From: Bacillota bacterium
Lineage (GTDB): Bacteria > Bacillota > Limnochordia > DTU087 > JAAYGB01
DNA: 64,000 nucleotides
Reading direction: 5' to 3'
Assembly: GCA_012727955.1 (NCBI GenBank)
Contig: JAAYGB010000023.1
Span: forward strand, 43,198 to 107,197
Each line of letters begins with the position of its first letter. Within the stretch, counting starts at the first letter, position 1. The translations under genes and the position numbers were made by a program. Of this stretch, positions 34,751 to 43,359 are shown in pieces. Under the pieces are notes generated by a model. That model was not told the DNA's origin, ran no database searches, and saw nothing but the letters and a program-made list of their open reading frames with translations.

Positions 34751-34986
34751 ATGCAGGGCAAGAAAACAAGCGGGGGACTGTCATCACGGACGAAAAATGG
34801 GAAAAGGATAGCCCGTTTGACCCCTACGTGAGCGATATTGAACATTACTTCACTGTGCGGGAGAATGCTTCGGATGACCAGTGGGTCGGTAAGAAGGTCT
34901 TTTGTGAAGAGCTTAGAGCGATCTCCGAGAAGAGGTGTTTCAAGGAGCCCGATGTGATGCAACCGGATTTAATCGGTTGCCCGTGA
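34751..34986 (+). pseudogene. Small ORF of unknown function, broken by a one-base frameshift
   Basis: ATG 34751 sits five bases after a GGCGGAGGGG site. Its frame stops at 34829, but from the GGGGG run at 34772-34776 another frame reads VITDEKWEKDSPFDPYVSDI and continues to TGA 34984, rich in charged and aromatic residues like a real soluble protein. One extra G in the run would join the two into about 79 residues. A perfect GCAACCG/CGGTTGC hairpin ends at the stop. I recognise no family. The rest of 34656-35123 holds nothing I can name. Confidence 0.45.
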
Positions 34987-35123
34987 TCTCGCCGGCGCAG
35001 ATAACGAGCAATCCAGTATCATGATTTACACCTTCTGGAGAGACATGGCCCCTTCAGTGGTTCTTCAAGGATTGCAGATTAATGTTTAGGCTCTGTTCAA
35101 CGACTTATTCTGATACGTAAGAA

Positions 35124-35164
35124 GGAGAGCATTCCCGCGAGCTGGCGAATGCTCTCCTTTTTTT
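35124..35164 (+). terminator. Strong intrinsic terminator, possibly two-way
   Basis: GGAGAGCATTC (35124-35134) pairs perfectly with GAATGCTCTCC (35147-35157), followed by seven T on the plus strand. Read on the minus strand it also stands just after the dehydratase gene, with a weaker TTCTTAC tail, so it can serve both directions. Confidence 0.85.
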
Positions 35165-35171
35165 CTTGCAG

Positions 35172-36884
35172 CTACTTCCCCTGGGCGGTAAATTTGGCCA
35201 TCACACCCCGGGAGAATCTGGGAAGAGGCGGTTGCCACCGGCTGCGCCGCGACTGGAGTTCTGCGGCGATGACTTCCGGGGTGGCAGGAACCCCGTTGAT
35301 TCCTATAATCTCTAGTCGGCGATTGGGGATGTCGATTTCTATTAAGTCCCCTTCTTGGACCAGGGCAATGGGACCGCCCTCGGCGGCTTCTGGAGCTACG
35401 TGTCCGATGCAGGGGCCTCGGGTACCCCCGGAGAATCTACCATCGGTGACCAGGACGGTGGTGTCCGCCAGGGATTCGATTTCCATCAGGGCTTCAGTGG
35501 TCATCAGCATTTCCGGCATTCCACTGCCTCTAGGTCCTTCATAGCGCAGGACCAACACATCTCCGGGACGAATCTGACCAGCGGTGATTGCCTGACAACA
35601 GTCCTCTTCACTATCAAAGACCCGGGCCGGACCGGTATGCTGCATCATCTTTTCTGAGACTGCCGAATACTTCACCACGGCTCCTTGGGGAGCTAGATTG
35701 CCCTTGAGGATGGCAATGGACCCCATGGCACTGGATTTTGTGACCCCCTTGGATGGTTTACTGATCACACTATCCCTGGCTATCCCGTAGTTGTCTAGGA
35801 ATCCCACATACTGCTCAAAGTATCCCGACCGGTGTAGCTCCTCAAGGTTTTCTCCTAAGGTCTTGCCAGTCACGGTCAAAGCGTCTAAATGGAGGAAATC
35901 CCTTAGATACCATTGGACTAGGGGAACGCCGCCGGCATACCAGAACAGTTCACTGGGATACTGGCCGCTGGGCTGAACCCAGGCCAGGTGGGGTACCTCC
36001 TTGTTGTATCGATCGAAGGTGTCCAGAGAAGCTTCGATCCCAAGTTCTGCCAAGATAGCCGGTAGGTGAAGGGTGGCATTGGTGGAGCCACCGATGGCGG
36101 CATGAAGGATCACGGCATTCTCAAAGGCCTTGGGGGTGAGGATGTCCGAGGGTCTGATGTCTTCTGCAACCAGGCGAGCCACCATTTTACCCGCCCGTCT
36201 GGCTTGCCTGGTGATAAAGGACATCGTTGCCGGGGCCACGGCACTTCCCGGTAGGGCTAACCCCAGGGCTTCGGACATGCACTGCATGGTACTGGCAGTG
36301 CCCATAAACTGGCAGGCCCCGCAGGAAGTAGCCGCCGCCAACTGGCGCCTTCTCACCTCTTGGTCGGTGATGGTTCCTGCCTTCTTAGCGGTGGAAACGT
36401 CTCCTAAAATGGTATTGATAAATCCAGGACCGGGGCGCATGGATCCGCCAGGGACATGGATGGCCGGAAGATTGAGCCTGGCGATGGCCATCAAGTGGGC
36501 TGGAATGGATTTGTCGGAGGCCGAGACCACCACAACGCCATCCCAGGGCCACACGGAGCCGTGGAGTTCAACCATGTCGGCCATGGTGTCCCGGGAAGCT
36601 AGGATGTAATTCATCCCTTCATGCCCTTGAGCCCATCCGTCACAGATATCGGTGACATGAAATTGGGCCGGGCGATATCCCGCTTCCCAAACTCCGATGG
36701 CAACCTCTTGGCTTAGAGTGTTTAGATGTACACTACAGGGGTGACTTTCGCCCCAAGCATCATCGATTAGGATCTGAGGTTTATCAAGATCCTCTTCCGA
36801 CCAGTTCATCCCAAGACGCAGGACATCGGATTGGGGCCAGAGTTCTCGGGCCTTCCGAGATCGTTGGGCTGTGTGATCTACCAT
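35172..36884 (-). CDS. IlvD/Edd family dehydratase (dihydroxy-acid or sugar-acid type)
   Basis: 570 residues. The Fe-S cluster cysteines of this family are visible: Cys50 in SHPCSVHLN, Cys81 in DICDGWAQGHEGM, and Cys188/Cys191 in TSCGACQFMGTAST. Late motifs VLVTDGRFSGGTRGPCIGHV and GSGMPEM are complete. The enzyme removes water from a 2,3-dihydroxy acid, giving a 2-keto acid: either in branched-chain amino acid synthesis (IlvD) or in sugar-acid breakdown (arabonate, xylonate, gluconate). Nearby sugar genes and the absence of ilv genes favour a sugar acid. Start ATG 36884 with a GAGGGAGGG site. Confidence 0.92.
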   Translation of the reverse strand: MVDHTAQRSRKARELWPQSDVLRLGMNWSEEDLDKPQILIDDAWGESHPCSVHLNTLSQEVAIGVWEAGYRPAQFHVTDICDGWAQGHEGMNYILASRDTMADMVELHGSVWPWDGVVVVSASDKSIPAHLMAIARLNLPAIHVPGGSMRPGPGFINTILGDVSTAKKAGTITDQEVRRRQLAAATSCGACQFMGTASTMQCMSEALGLALPGSAVAPATMSFITRQARRAGKMVARLVAEDIRPSDILTPKAFENAVILHAAIGGSTNATLHLPAILAELGIEASLDTFDRYNKEVPHLAWVQPSGQYPSELFWYAGGVPLVQWYLRDFLHLDALTVTGKTLGENLEELHRSGYFEQYVGFLDNYGIARDSVISKPSKGVTKSSAMGSIAILKGNLAPQGAVVKYSAVSEKMMQHTGPARVFDSEEDCCQAITAGQIRPGDVLVLRYEGPRGSGMPEMLMTTEALMEIESLADTTVLVTDGRFSGGTRGPCIGHVAPEAAEGGPIALVQEGDLIEIDIPNRRLEIIGINGVPATPEVIAAELQSRRSRWQPPLPRFSRGVMAKFTAQGK

Positions 36885-36956
36885 ATGAGTCCCTCCCTCT
36901 TCATCGCTAGGGAGGTTTTCTTGCTCTAAGGCTTGGTACCTTCTAATATATAACTA

Positions 36957-36984
36957 CAGGCAAGGTGCAATAGGACCTTGCCTG
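36957..36984 (-). terminator. Hairpin downstream of the carboxypeptidase gene
   Basis: CAGGCAAGGT (36957-36966) pairs perfectly with ACCTTGCCTG (36975-36984). On the minus strand it follows the carboxypeptidase stop by 27 bases, with only a broken T/A-rich tail (TAGTTATATATT). Confidence 0.55.
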
Positions 36985-37011
36985 TAAGGATGGGCTGATG
37001 CCTCTATAGGT

Positions 37012-37704
37012 TTAGGCTCGTTGGTTGCCTTGGGAGAGAAATTCTTCTAAAGTCAAAGCTTTGTTTGCGATGGTTTGCGCAGCACTAGAACCGACATATC
37101 GCAGGTGCCAAGGTTCATACTGATAGCCGGTGACATGCTCCTTTTCCTTGGGATAACGGATAATGAAGCCAAACCTAGCGGCGTTGTTCTGCAGCCACCG
37201 GCCTTCCTCGGTGCTGCCGAACTCCTCTGTCAATCGATAATCCACACTGGCTGCGGAAACGTCCATTGCCAGTCCCGTCTGATGTTCACTTTCTCCGGGA
37301 CGGGCACTGACCCGATTGGCTTCGGCTTCCCCCATCTGAGAGGCGTTGCGCTGGAAAATTGCCTCCTGGCGTTCATAGGAGCGAAAACCAGAAACGGCAA
37401 CCAGATGGATGCCGTCCTTGGCTGCCGCAGCAAAGAGATTTTCCAGTGCCTCTGCGGCCTCCTGCCGCATTTGTTTCTTGGGATGGTCCTCGGCGAAGGA
37501 AAAGGGGACATTGGGGACAACTAGGTCAGATGGGACATATTCCGGTGGCAGAGGATGTTCCTTGTTGACCAGTGTCAACTCATCGCTTGCTTCGGTTTCC
37601 CCCAGTTCTCCCTGTACCAGGGGAGTCGACTTGTATCCCAATGCAATTGCTAGAATGAGTAATAGTGCGATGAAAAGCTTCTTTCTAATGGTCCTCACCA
37701 CCAA
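37012..37704 (-). CDS. D-alanyl-D-alanine carboxypeptidase, M15B family (VanY/LdcB-type)
   Basis: 230 residues. A signal anchor (about 8-25) precedes the zinc peptidase domain. Active-site motifs are SGFRSYERQ, SARPGESEHQTGLAMDVS with zinc ligands His141 and Asp148, and EPWHLRYVG with catalytic Glu197 and ligand His200. It trims stem peptides of peptidoglycan outside the cytoplasmic membrane. GTG/ATG choice at the start is not critical; the annotated ATG gives a normal signal. Single-gene unit. VanY-type activity does not itself imply vancomycin resistance. Confidence 0.93.
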   Translation of the reverse strand: MVVRTIRKKLFIALLLILAIALGYKSTPLVQGELGETEASDELTLVNKEHPLPPEYVPSDLVVPNVPFSFAEDHPKKQMRQEAAEALENLFAAAAKDGIHLVAVSGFRSYERQEAIFQRNASQMGEAEANRVSARPGESEHQTGLAMDVSAASVDYRLTEEFGSTEEGRWLQNNAARFGFIIRYPKEKEHVTGYQYEPWHLRYVGSSAAQTIANKALTLEEFLSQGNQRA

Positions 37705-37866
37705 TTCATAGGTTTCTTATATATAAAGAGTTGCATGCCCATGCATATGGGCTTTGGCACCTAATCTGATCTTATGGGCATCTGCCGGGAGGCGGCAAGC
37801 CTCAGTCTTTGGCTGTGCTGGAATAGGTTAGAGTACTAATCGTTAGAGGAAGGAAGGTGGCAGGGA

Positions 37867-38787
37867 ATGAAGCAAACCTGTGCACAATTGCTGGCGGAGT
37901 TCACCGAGCAGTGTCCCCGGCTGCAGTCGGAGAAACTGGAATTTACCGGAGTCGGTAACGATGATGTGTATAACATTACTGCACCCTTTATGGATGACGA
38001 ATTGGTTATTGCCGGTCGAGTGGAACCTCGGGAATCGGAACGGTCCCGGGTGGTGTTTTTTGTCGCCCGGCAAGGCCAGTGGGTACCAAAGCCGGGGGCC
38101 CCAACCTATGATCTGCAGGACCCCTTTGTGGCCCGTATTCGCGGGGAGCTGATTTTTGGTGGGGTGGAGGTTTTTCCCCATCCGACGGTGGAGAATGCCC
38201 TGCATTGGCGCACCCGTTTCTATCGGGGGGACAGCATCAAGAACCTGGTTCCCTTTGCCCAGGGACCCGATGGAATGAAGGATATTCGCTTGGTTGAGCT
38301 TCCCGATGGAGATATCGGAGTGTTTACTCGGCCCCAGGGTGAGGTGGGAGGTCGGGGTACCATAGGTTGGCTGCGAATCAGAGATTTCAATGAGCTTACT
38401 CCCGAAAAAATCCAATCGGCCCAGCTCCTCGATCAGTTCATTGAGTCTGAGTGGGGAGGGGTCAATGAGGTGCATCTCTTGAAGGGAGGGCTCCTTGGGG
38501 CCTTAGGGCATATCGCCTGTTTCGACGACGAAGGCAATCGCCATTACTATCCGATGACCTTTGCCCTTGATCCCGATACCGGTCGGCAGGTCTCCCCGAT
38601 GAAGATTATCGCGGCTCGCAGGTACCTGGCGCCCGGCGCCGCGAAACGGCCTGATCTGGAGGATGTGCTCTTTAGTGGAGGATTGGTCCGACAGGATCAC
38701 GATACCGCGACCTTGTACGTTGGGGTCAGCGATGCTGAGGCCCACAGGGTGATGATTCCCGACCCCTTTCAAGAGTATGAGGTCTAA
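37867..38787 (+). CDS. DUF1861 family protein (predicted five-bladed propeller, GH130-like)
   Basis: 306 residues that read as DUF1861: KLEFTGVGNDDVYNITAPF at the start, QDPFVARIRGELIFGGVEVF, and LPDGDIGVFTRPQGEVGGRG. The repeated Asp-Pro-Phe and acidic-aromatic strands recall the beta-propeller phosphorylases and hydrolases of the GH43/GH130 group that act on mannosides. No biochemical role is established for DUF1861 to my knowledge. ATG 37867 after GGCAGGGA. The GNAT gene downstream overlaps its stop by one base, so the two are coupled. Confidence 0.8.
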   Translation: MKQTCAQLLAEFTEQCPRLQSEKLEFTGVGNDDVYNITAPFMDDELVIAGRVEPRESERSRVVFFVARQGQWVPKPGAPTYDLQDPFVARIRGELIFGGVEVFPHPTVENALHWRTRFYRGDSIKNLVPFAQGPDGMKDIRLVELPDGDIGVFTRPQGEVGGRGTIGWLRIRDFNELTPEKIQSAQLLDQFIESEWGGVNEVHLLKGGLLGALGHIACFDDEGNRHYYPMTFALDPDTGRQVSPMKIIAARRYLAPGAAKRPDLEDVLFSGGLVRQDHDTATLYVGVSDAEAHRVMIPDPFQEYEV

Positions 38788-39377
38788 TGGGGAAGGAGAG
38801 AGGGGTGTTGGCGATTAAACCGGTGCGGGTCAGGATGGTTGCCGATCCAATCAGTCCCGTGGAAGAGCTTAGATTTCCGGCGGGATACCATTTGCGGTAC
38901 TTTCGGCCTGGAGAAGAGGGAGACTGGGCGGAGATCGAGACCGCGGCCGGAGAGTTTGCCTCCGTAGACGAGGCCTTGGCCCGCTTCAACTCAGAGTTTG
39001 CTCCTCACCTAGAGCAGATGCAATCTCGGTGTCTCTTTTTGGTTGGGCCCGACGGACGGTTGATTGGTACTGCTACGGCCTGGTGGAATGACGAATTTCG
39101 CGGTGGAGGTTGGGGTCGCTTGCACTGGGTGGGAATTCATCGGGACTTTCAGGGTCTAGGTCTGGCCCGCCCCTTGGTGGTGGCCGCGGTTAATCGACTG
39201 GCACAGCTTCATGAGCGGGCATACCTGACCAGTAAGACCACCAGTCTTAAGGCGATCAAGCTGTACCTAGATTACGGGTTCTCGCCGGATCTGTCCCTTG
39301 AGGGAAGTGGCGAGGGCTGGCAGATCCTAGCGGATCTGCTGCAGCACCCTAAGTTGCAGGCAACTACTGGTAAGTAA
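38787..39377 (+). CDS. GNAT family N-acetyltransferase
   Basis: 196 residues. The central LHWVGIHRDFQGLGLARPLV (about 112-131) is the acetyl-CoA loop, and AIKLYLDYGFSPD the final helix-strand. Residues 34-100 form the usual N-terminal half (LRYFRPGEEGDWAEIE). ATG 38787 overlaps the DUF1861 stop; GTG 38805 after AAGGAGAGA is an equally good start and would remove six residues. Coupling to DUF1861 hints at a carbohydrate role. Confidence 0.85.
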   Translation: MGKERGVLAIKPVRVRMVADPISPVEELRFPAGYHLRYFRPGEEGDWAEIETAAGEFASVDEALARFNSEFAPHLEQMQSRCLFLVGPDGRLIGTATAWWNDEFRGGGWGRLHWVGIHRDFQGLGLARPLVVAAVNRLAQLHERAYLTSKTTSLKAIKLYLDYGFSPDLSLEGSGEGWQILADLLQHPKLQATTGK

Positions 39378-39466
39378 GAAGGGCACTGGCAGGAGTATGT
39401 GCTGGCCTCGTCAAATTGATATAGTCTAGTTCGTTGTCCAAAACGAGGGTGAGGGGAAGTGAAGCT

Positions 39467-40303
39467 GTGAAGTCAACTAAGGTCTCAAGCCCCTTTCGGT
39501 GGCTGCTGATCAGCATGATATTTCTAGTAGTAGGCATTCTGTTTGTAAATGGTAGCTCCGGCAGGGTAGAGGCTGTCAGCCTTGATCGGAGGCAAGTTCT
39601 TCCTTCCGGTACGGCAAGGCCCACCGGTGATCAGGATAGCCTGATCTACACTGCACATCGCCAACCCTCACTTAGTCTAGGCTCATCGGTTTTGGTGCTC
39701 AAAATCAAGACTACGACCAAGACTGCATTCTTTGAAATGGAGCGGGAGACTCCTGTTTTGTACGGATTGAAGGATCCCAATGTGCAAAATTGGCTCAACT
39801 CACGAATTCGGGCTCCCTTGATCGCCTTCACCGACAATCTGCGAAAGCAAGCGGAAAGGGACTACAGACAGTGGCCCCAGGATCAGGAGTTTCGCACTTA
39901 TATTGCCCATGTCAGCTATGATGTGACCTTGAACAATGACCGGTTGTTGAGCATGGTGGCGACGATGTATCAGTATACAGGTGGGGCCCATGGGTTATCC
40001 TTCTTGGAGCCCTTCAATTTTGATCTACATACCGGGAAGGCGCTGCGGCTGGCGGATCTCTTTGCTCCCGGAGTTGATTACCAGGGCCTGATTCGGGCTG
40101 AGATCAACCGACAAATGGCCCAGAATCCTGAGAGGTTCTTCGAACCTCGCTTGCCGGAGAATTGGGTGCCCGGTGAACATCGCTTCTATTTGACGGAGGA
40201 TGCAGTGGTGGTGTTTTTTGATCTGTATGAGATTGCTCCCTATGCCTCGGGCATTCCGCAATTTGCGATTCCCTACAGCTTGTTAGGAGATCTACTGCCA
40301 TAG
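39467..40303 (+). CDS. DUF4163/DUF3298 domain protein, membrane-anchored
   Basis: 278 residues from GTG 39467. One N-terminal hydrophobic segment (about 11-29) leads to an extracytoplasmic region. Residues about 80-170 fit DUF4163 (KTAFFEMERETPVLYGL ... YIAHVSYDVTLNNDRLLSMV) and 170-278 fit DUF3298 (YTGGAHGLSFLEPFNFDLHT, then the FYLTEDAVVVFFDLYEIAPY end). These two domains occur in PdaC deacetylases and RsiV anti-sigma factors, where they bind envelope sugars or lysozyme. No enzyme domain is fused here. An in-frame TTG at 39434 is a less likely start. Confidence 0.85.
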   Translation: MKSTKVSSPFRWLLISMIFLVVGILFVNGSSGRVEAVSLDRRQVLPSGTARPTGDQDSLIYTAHRQPSLSLGSSVLVLKIKTTTKTAFFEMERETPVLYGLKDPNVQNWLNSRIRAPLIAFTDNLRKQAERDYRQWPQDQEFRTYIAHVSYDVTLNNDRLLSMVATMYQYTGGAHGLSFLEPFNFDLHTGKALRLADLFAPGVDYQGLIRAEINRQMAQNPERFFEPRLPENWVPGEHRFYLTEDAVVVFFDLYEIAPYASGIPQFAIPYSLLGDLLP

Positions 40304-40320
40304 GCTAGAGATAAGTTGTG

Positions 40321-40375
40321 GGACTGAGGTTCCGGCGGCCTGCGATTGGTTACCGGCTCCTCAGTCCTTTTCTTT
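40321..40375 (+). terminator. Intrinsic terminator of the DUF3298 gene
   Basis: GGACTGAGG (40321-40329) pairs perfectly with CCTCAGTCC (40359-40367), followed by TTTTCTTT. It begins 18 bases after the stop. Confidence 0.88.
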
Positions 40376-40391
40376 AGCCAGCGGCAGACAA

Positions 40392-40414
40392 AAAATGGGC
40401 CCTCGAGGGCCCCA
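40392..40414 (-). terminator. Orphan GGGCCC palindrome with minus-strand T-run
   Basis: TGGGCCCTCGAGGGCCCCA (40396-40414) is a near-perfect palindrome. Read on the minus strand it is followed by ATTTTTTG, a proper terminator, yet no minus-strand gene lies to its right before 42148. It may stop antisense transcripts. Confidence 0.45.
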
Positions 40415-40552
40415 GCTTCTACCATCAGTATAACATGCCAAGCCAGATATTTGCAGACTGTTTTGGCTGGTTAGTCTTCGATACAATAGAAAAGCAGTGA
40501 AAGGCTAAGGGATTTTCCTAAACAATGGGGCAGAGGAGGTTAACAAATCCCA

Positions 40553-41392
40553 GTGATCACACATGCTCTTTTTATCGGAGGACCGCCGGGTTCAGGAAAA
40601 ACTACCATCGCACAACGCCTCGCCCGTCGGCATGGACTTCGCTGGTACAATGCCGACACCAAGACCTGGGAGCATCGAGATCGAGCCCTCCAGGCCGGGC
40701 ATCCCGCGGCAGAACGATGGGAAAGGTTAACCCCTGAAGAGCGGTGGATAACGGCCTCAGATGAGGAAATCAAGCAGATTACCCTGAAGGTAGAAAGAGG
40801 CTTTATGATTCTCGATGACGTCAGGATGCTGCCACCATCACCCCTGGTAGTGGCCGAGGGCTCACCTCTACGCCCGGGACCGGTGGCTCGGGAACTAGCC
40901 GATCCCTCTCGGGCCGTCTGGCTGATCCCCACCCCGGAGGTACATAGGGCCCGTTTGGAGGCCCGCACCTATCGCCCTCCCGGTAAGAAACCGGGATACA
41001 TCAGAAGAGCCCTCATCGAAGCCGGTGAGATCGAGGCGGAGGCCAGGAAATATGGGATGCCGGTTATCAAGGTAGACGGTTCCCAGGGAATTGAGGCGAT
41101 GGTTCACCAGGTTGAGGAGATCTTTGCTGCGGCCTTGGCGGAGGGACCCAGGGCCAAGACCAATGGGGAGCGGAGAGCTCTCCTGCGCTATGCCAACGAG
41201 GCCTTTGTGGCCCAGTGCTTAGGTTATTTGGCCCGTCCCTGGACCAGCGGAGATCCCAAGTCCTCCATTCTGTCCTTTGTCTGTGAGTGCGACGATATCT
41301 ACTGCGATGCCACGGTACGGATGCCGGTGGCGGATTTCCCTCTTGATTCACCGCCGGGGACGGTGCTGGCGCCGGGACATCGCACAGAATGA
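40553..41392 (+). CDS. P-loop kinase-like protein with C-terminal cysteine cluster
   Basis: 279 residues. Walker A is GGPPGSGKTT (about 9-18), followed by a long helix and an Asp (MILDDVRML) acting as Walker B-like site; RPPGKKPGYIRRAL may be the lid. The final 80 residues hold a conserved-looking FVCECDDIYCDATV cluster that could bind a metal or may resemble the CxC-type tail of small uncharacterised proteins. GTG start. It overlaps the next kinase gene by four bases, so both are one operon. The substrate is unknown; small-molecule phosphorylation is inferred from fold. Confidence 0.7.
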   Translation: MITHALFIGGPPGSGKTTIAQRLARRHGLRWYNADTKTWEHRDRALQAGHPAAERWERLTPEERWITASDEEIKQITLKVERGFMILDDVRMLPPSPLVVAEGSPLRPGPVARELADPSRAVWLIPTPEVHRARLEARTYRPPGKKPGYIRRALIEAGEIEAEARKYGMPVIKVDGSQGIEAMVHQVEEIFAAALAEGPRAKTNGERRALLRYANEAFVAQCLGYLARPWTSGDPKSSILSFVCECDDIYCDATVRMPVADFPLDSPPGTVLAPGHRTE

Positions 41393-42033
41393 AACTGGGA
41401 GTGAAGAGGATGCCAACACAGGATTTAGGCCAGATTGTGATTCTTAATGGTACCCCTCGGTCCGGTAAGTCTAGTATTGCTGCAGTTATTCAGGACCAAT
41501 TTGCCGGTGTTTGGATGAACCTAGGGGTTGACCGATTTATGGCAATGATCCCAAAGCGCTACCATCCGGGCATTGGCCTGCGGCCTGGGGGTGAACGACC
41601 GGATCTGGAGCCGATTTTAACAAAGATGTACAGTGCGATGTATGAGTCCATCGCGGCCCACAGCCGCATGGGCCTGAATGTGGTAACGGACGTGGGTCAT
41701 CATGATTGGTACAGCCGGCCCCGGGGTATCCTGCAGGATGCTGCTCTGCGGTTACAGGGTTTGCCGGTGTTGTTTGTGGGAGTGCGTTGCCCCCTGGACG
41801 TAATTATGGATCGCCGTCGAGCCACTGGCTGGCAGGACAAGGACGACATGTCGATTCCGGAACCGGTACTACGCTGGCAGCAGGCCGTTCATGAGCCGGG
41901 GATCTATGATCTCGAGGTAGATACCTCGCTGCTGACGCCCCAGGAATGCGCCGCTTTGATTCAAGACAAGCTGGCCAATCCCCCGAGCCCCTCGGCCTTT
42001 CAGCAGATTGCGGCCCAGGCCCAGGGAAAGTAG
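41389..42033 (+). CDS. Chloramphenicol phosphotransferase-like P-loop kinase
   Basis: 214 residues. Walker A NGTPRSGKSSIA (about 20-31), then WMNLGVDRFMAMIP, LNVVTDVGHHDWYS and FVGVRCPLDVIMDRR, the pattern of the CPT-like family, which includes chloramphenicol 3-O-phosphotransferase and many members of unknown substrate. Antibiotic resistance is not implied. ATG 41389 overlaps the upstream stop; ATG 41410 after GTGAAGAGG is also possible. Confidence 0.85.
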   Translation: MKLGVKRMPTQDLGQIVILNGTPRSGKSSIAAVIQDQFAGVWMNLGVDRFMAMIPKRYHPGIGLRPGGERPDLEPILTKMYSAMYESIAAHSRMGLNVVTDVGHHDWYSRPRGILQDAALRLQGLPVLFVGVRCPLDVIMDRRRATGWQDKDDMSIPEPVLRWQQAVHEPGIYDLEVDTSLLTPQECAALIQDKLANPPSPSAFQQIAAQAQGK

Positions 42034-42087
42034 CGGCCCTTAGGCACCAAGGTTTGGGGCAGGATAAGTGGTTTCATTGAGAACGAT

Positions 42088-42117
42088 AAACCGCCGGGGT
42101 TATCCCTCCGGCGGTTT
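42088..42117. terminator. Bidirectional terminator between converging genes
   Basis: AAACCGCCGG (42088-42097) pairs perfectly with CCGGCGGTTT (42108-42117). It lies between the kinase operon (plus) and the ManD-type gene (minus), with short T-runs on both strands inside the arms. Confidence 0.75.
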
Positions 42118-42147
42118 ACTAGATCCGGTGAATACTGCTTTTTTTGC

Positions 42148-43359
42148 CTAGGGCCTGACCGCAGTTCCATCGGGAGTGCGGGCCAAGGGCCATTGGGGCG
42201 CTTTGTTCAAAAGAGGGTATTTGGCCGCCTTGGCTTCATCGATGTCGATCCCCAAGCCTGGCTGGTCATTTAAGTAGGCGTATCCCCCTCTTACCTCGGG
42301 ACATCCCGGGAATACCTCCCGCAGTGCATCGTTTAATCCCGCCCATTCCTGGATCCCAAAGTTCGGGGAACTGATGTCTAGGTGAAGATTGGCCACATGA
42401 CCCACGGGAGATACGTCTCCCGGTCCGTGCCAGGCGGTACGAATGCTGAAGCTTTCACAGAGTGCTGCCAGCTTTTTCGCCGGGGTAATTCCACCGATTT
42501 GGCTGATATGGACCCGAATGAAGTCAATTAACTGCTCGGTGATTAGGATCTTCCACTCGTTGGGATTGTTAAAGAGCTCACCCATTGCGATGGGTGTGGC
42601 ACTTTGGCTTCGGATCATGCGAAACCATTCCAATTGCTCCGGGGCCAAGGGATCTTCAAGGAAGAACAAGCGATAGGGCTCCACCTGCTTGGCAAGGCGC
42701 ACCGCTTCGATGGGGGTGAGGCGTTCATGGACGTCATGGAGCAGCTCGACACCAAAGCCGATGGTCTTTCTCAGATGGGCAAACATCTGGGGCACGCTTT
42801 GGGCGTAGGCATCGGGATCAAAATAGGCTCCCGGCACCTGGGGAGTGGGCCCAGGGCGCATCCCATCACTCCAACCGTAGGCTCCCATTTGGCAGCGAAT
42901 AAAATGATAGCCTTCCTCCATGTACTCTCTAACTTTGTCCTCCAGGGCAACGGGATCGGATCCGCTGGCATGACGATAGAGCGCCACACCCTCCCGGCAC
43001 TTCCCGCCCAAGAGCTCATAGACCGGCATCCCGGCGAGTTTCCCCTTAATGTCCCACAGGGCCATATCAATGCCTGACAAGGCATTGTTTAGTACTGGAC
43101 CGTTTCGCCAGTAACCGCTGACATTGGCTGACTGCCAGATGTCTTCTATGCGGCGGGGGTCTTTGCCAATTAGAAAGGGCCTTAGGTAATCATCGACCGC
43201 GGACTTGACCGCCAAGGCCCGTTGGGTAAAGGTGGCACACCCCAAACCATATAGTCCCGGCTCTGATGTTTCCACCTTAACTACAACTAAGTCGATTCCC
43301 GCCGGTGCCGTCAGGATGGTCTTGACATCTGTCACAACCAGTTTTGACACTTTTTTCAC
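42148..43359 (-). CDS. Enolase-superfamily sugar-acid dehydratase (ManD/RspA-type)
   Basis: 403 residues of the mandelate racemase/enolase superfamily. Signs of the ManD branch are SGYWRNGPVLNNALSGIDMA, LWDIKGKLAGMPVYELLGGK, and the metal-site region with LLHDVHERLTP, FFLEDPLAPEQ and MGELFNNPNEW. Members dehydrate D-mannonate or D-gluconate to 2-keto-3-deoxygluconate; some have low activity. It forms a two-gene unit with the SDR gene that overlaps its start, consistent with uronic-acid catabolism. The ATG follows AGGAGTG. Confidence 0.9.
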   Translation of the reverse strand: MKKVSKLVVTDVKTILTAPAGIDLVVVKVETSEPGLYGLGCATFTQRALAVKSAVDDYLRPFLIGKDPRRIEDIWQSANVSGYWRNGPVLNNALSGIDMALWDIKGKLAGMPVYELLGGKCREGVALYRHASGSDPVALEDKVREYMEEGYHFIRCQMGAYGWSDGMRPGPTPQVPGAYFDPDAYAQSVPQMFAHLRKTIGFGVELLHDVHERLTPIEAVRLAKQVEPYRLFFLEDPLAPEQLEWFRMIRSQSATPIAMGELFNNPNEWKILITEQLIDFIRVHISQIGGITPAKKLAALCESFSIRTAWHGPGDVSPVGHVANLHLDISSPNFGIQEWAGLNDALREVFPGCPEVRGGYAYLNDQPGLGIDIDEAKAAKYPLLNKAPQWPLARTPDGTAVRP

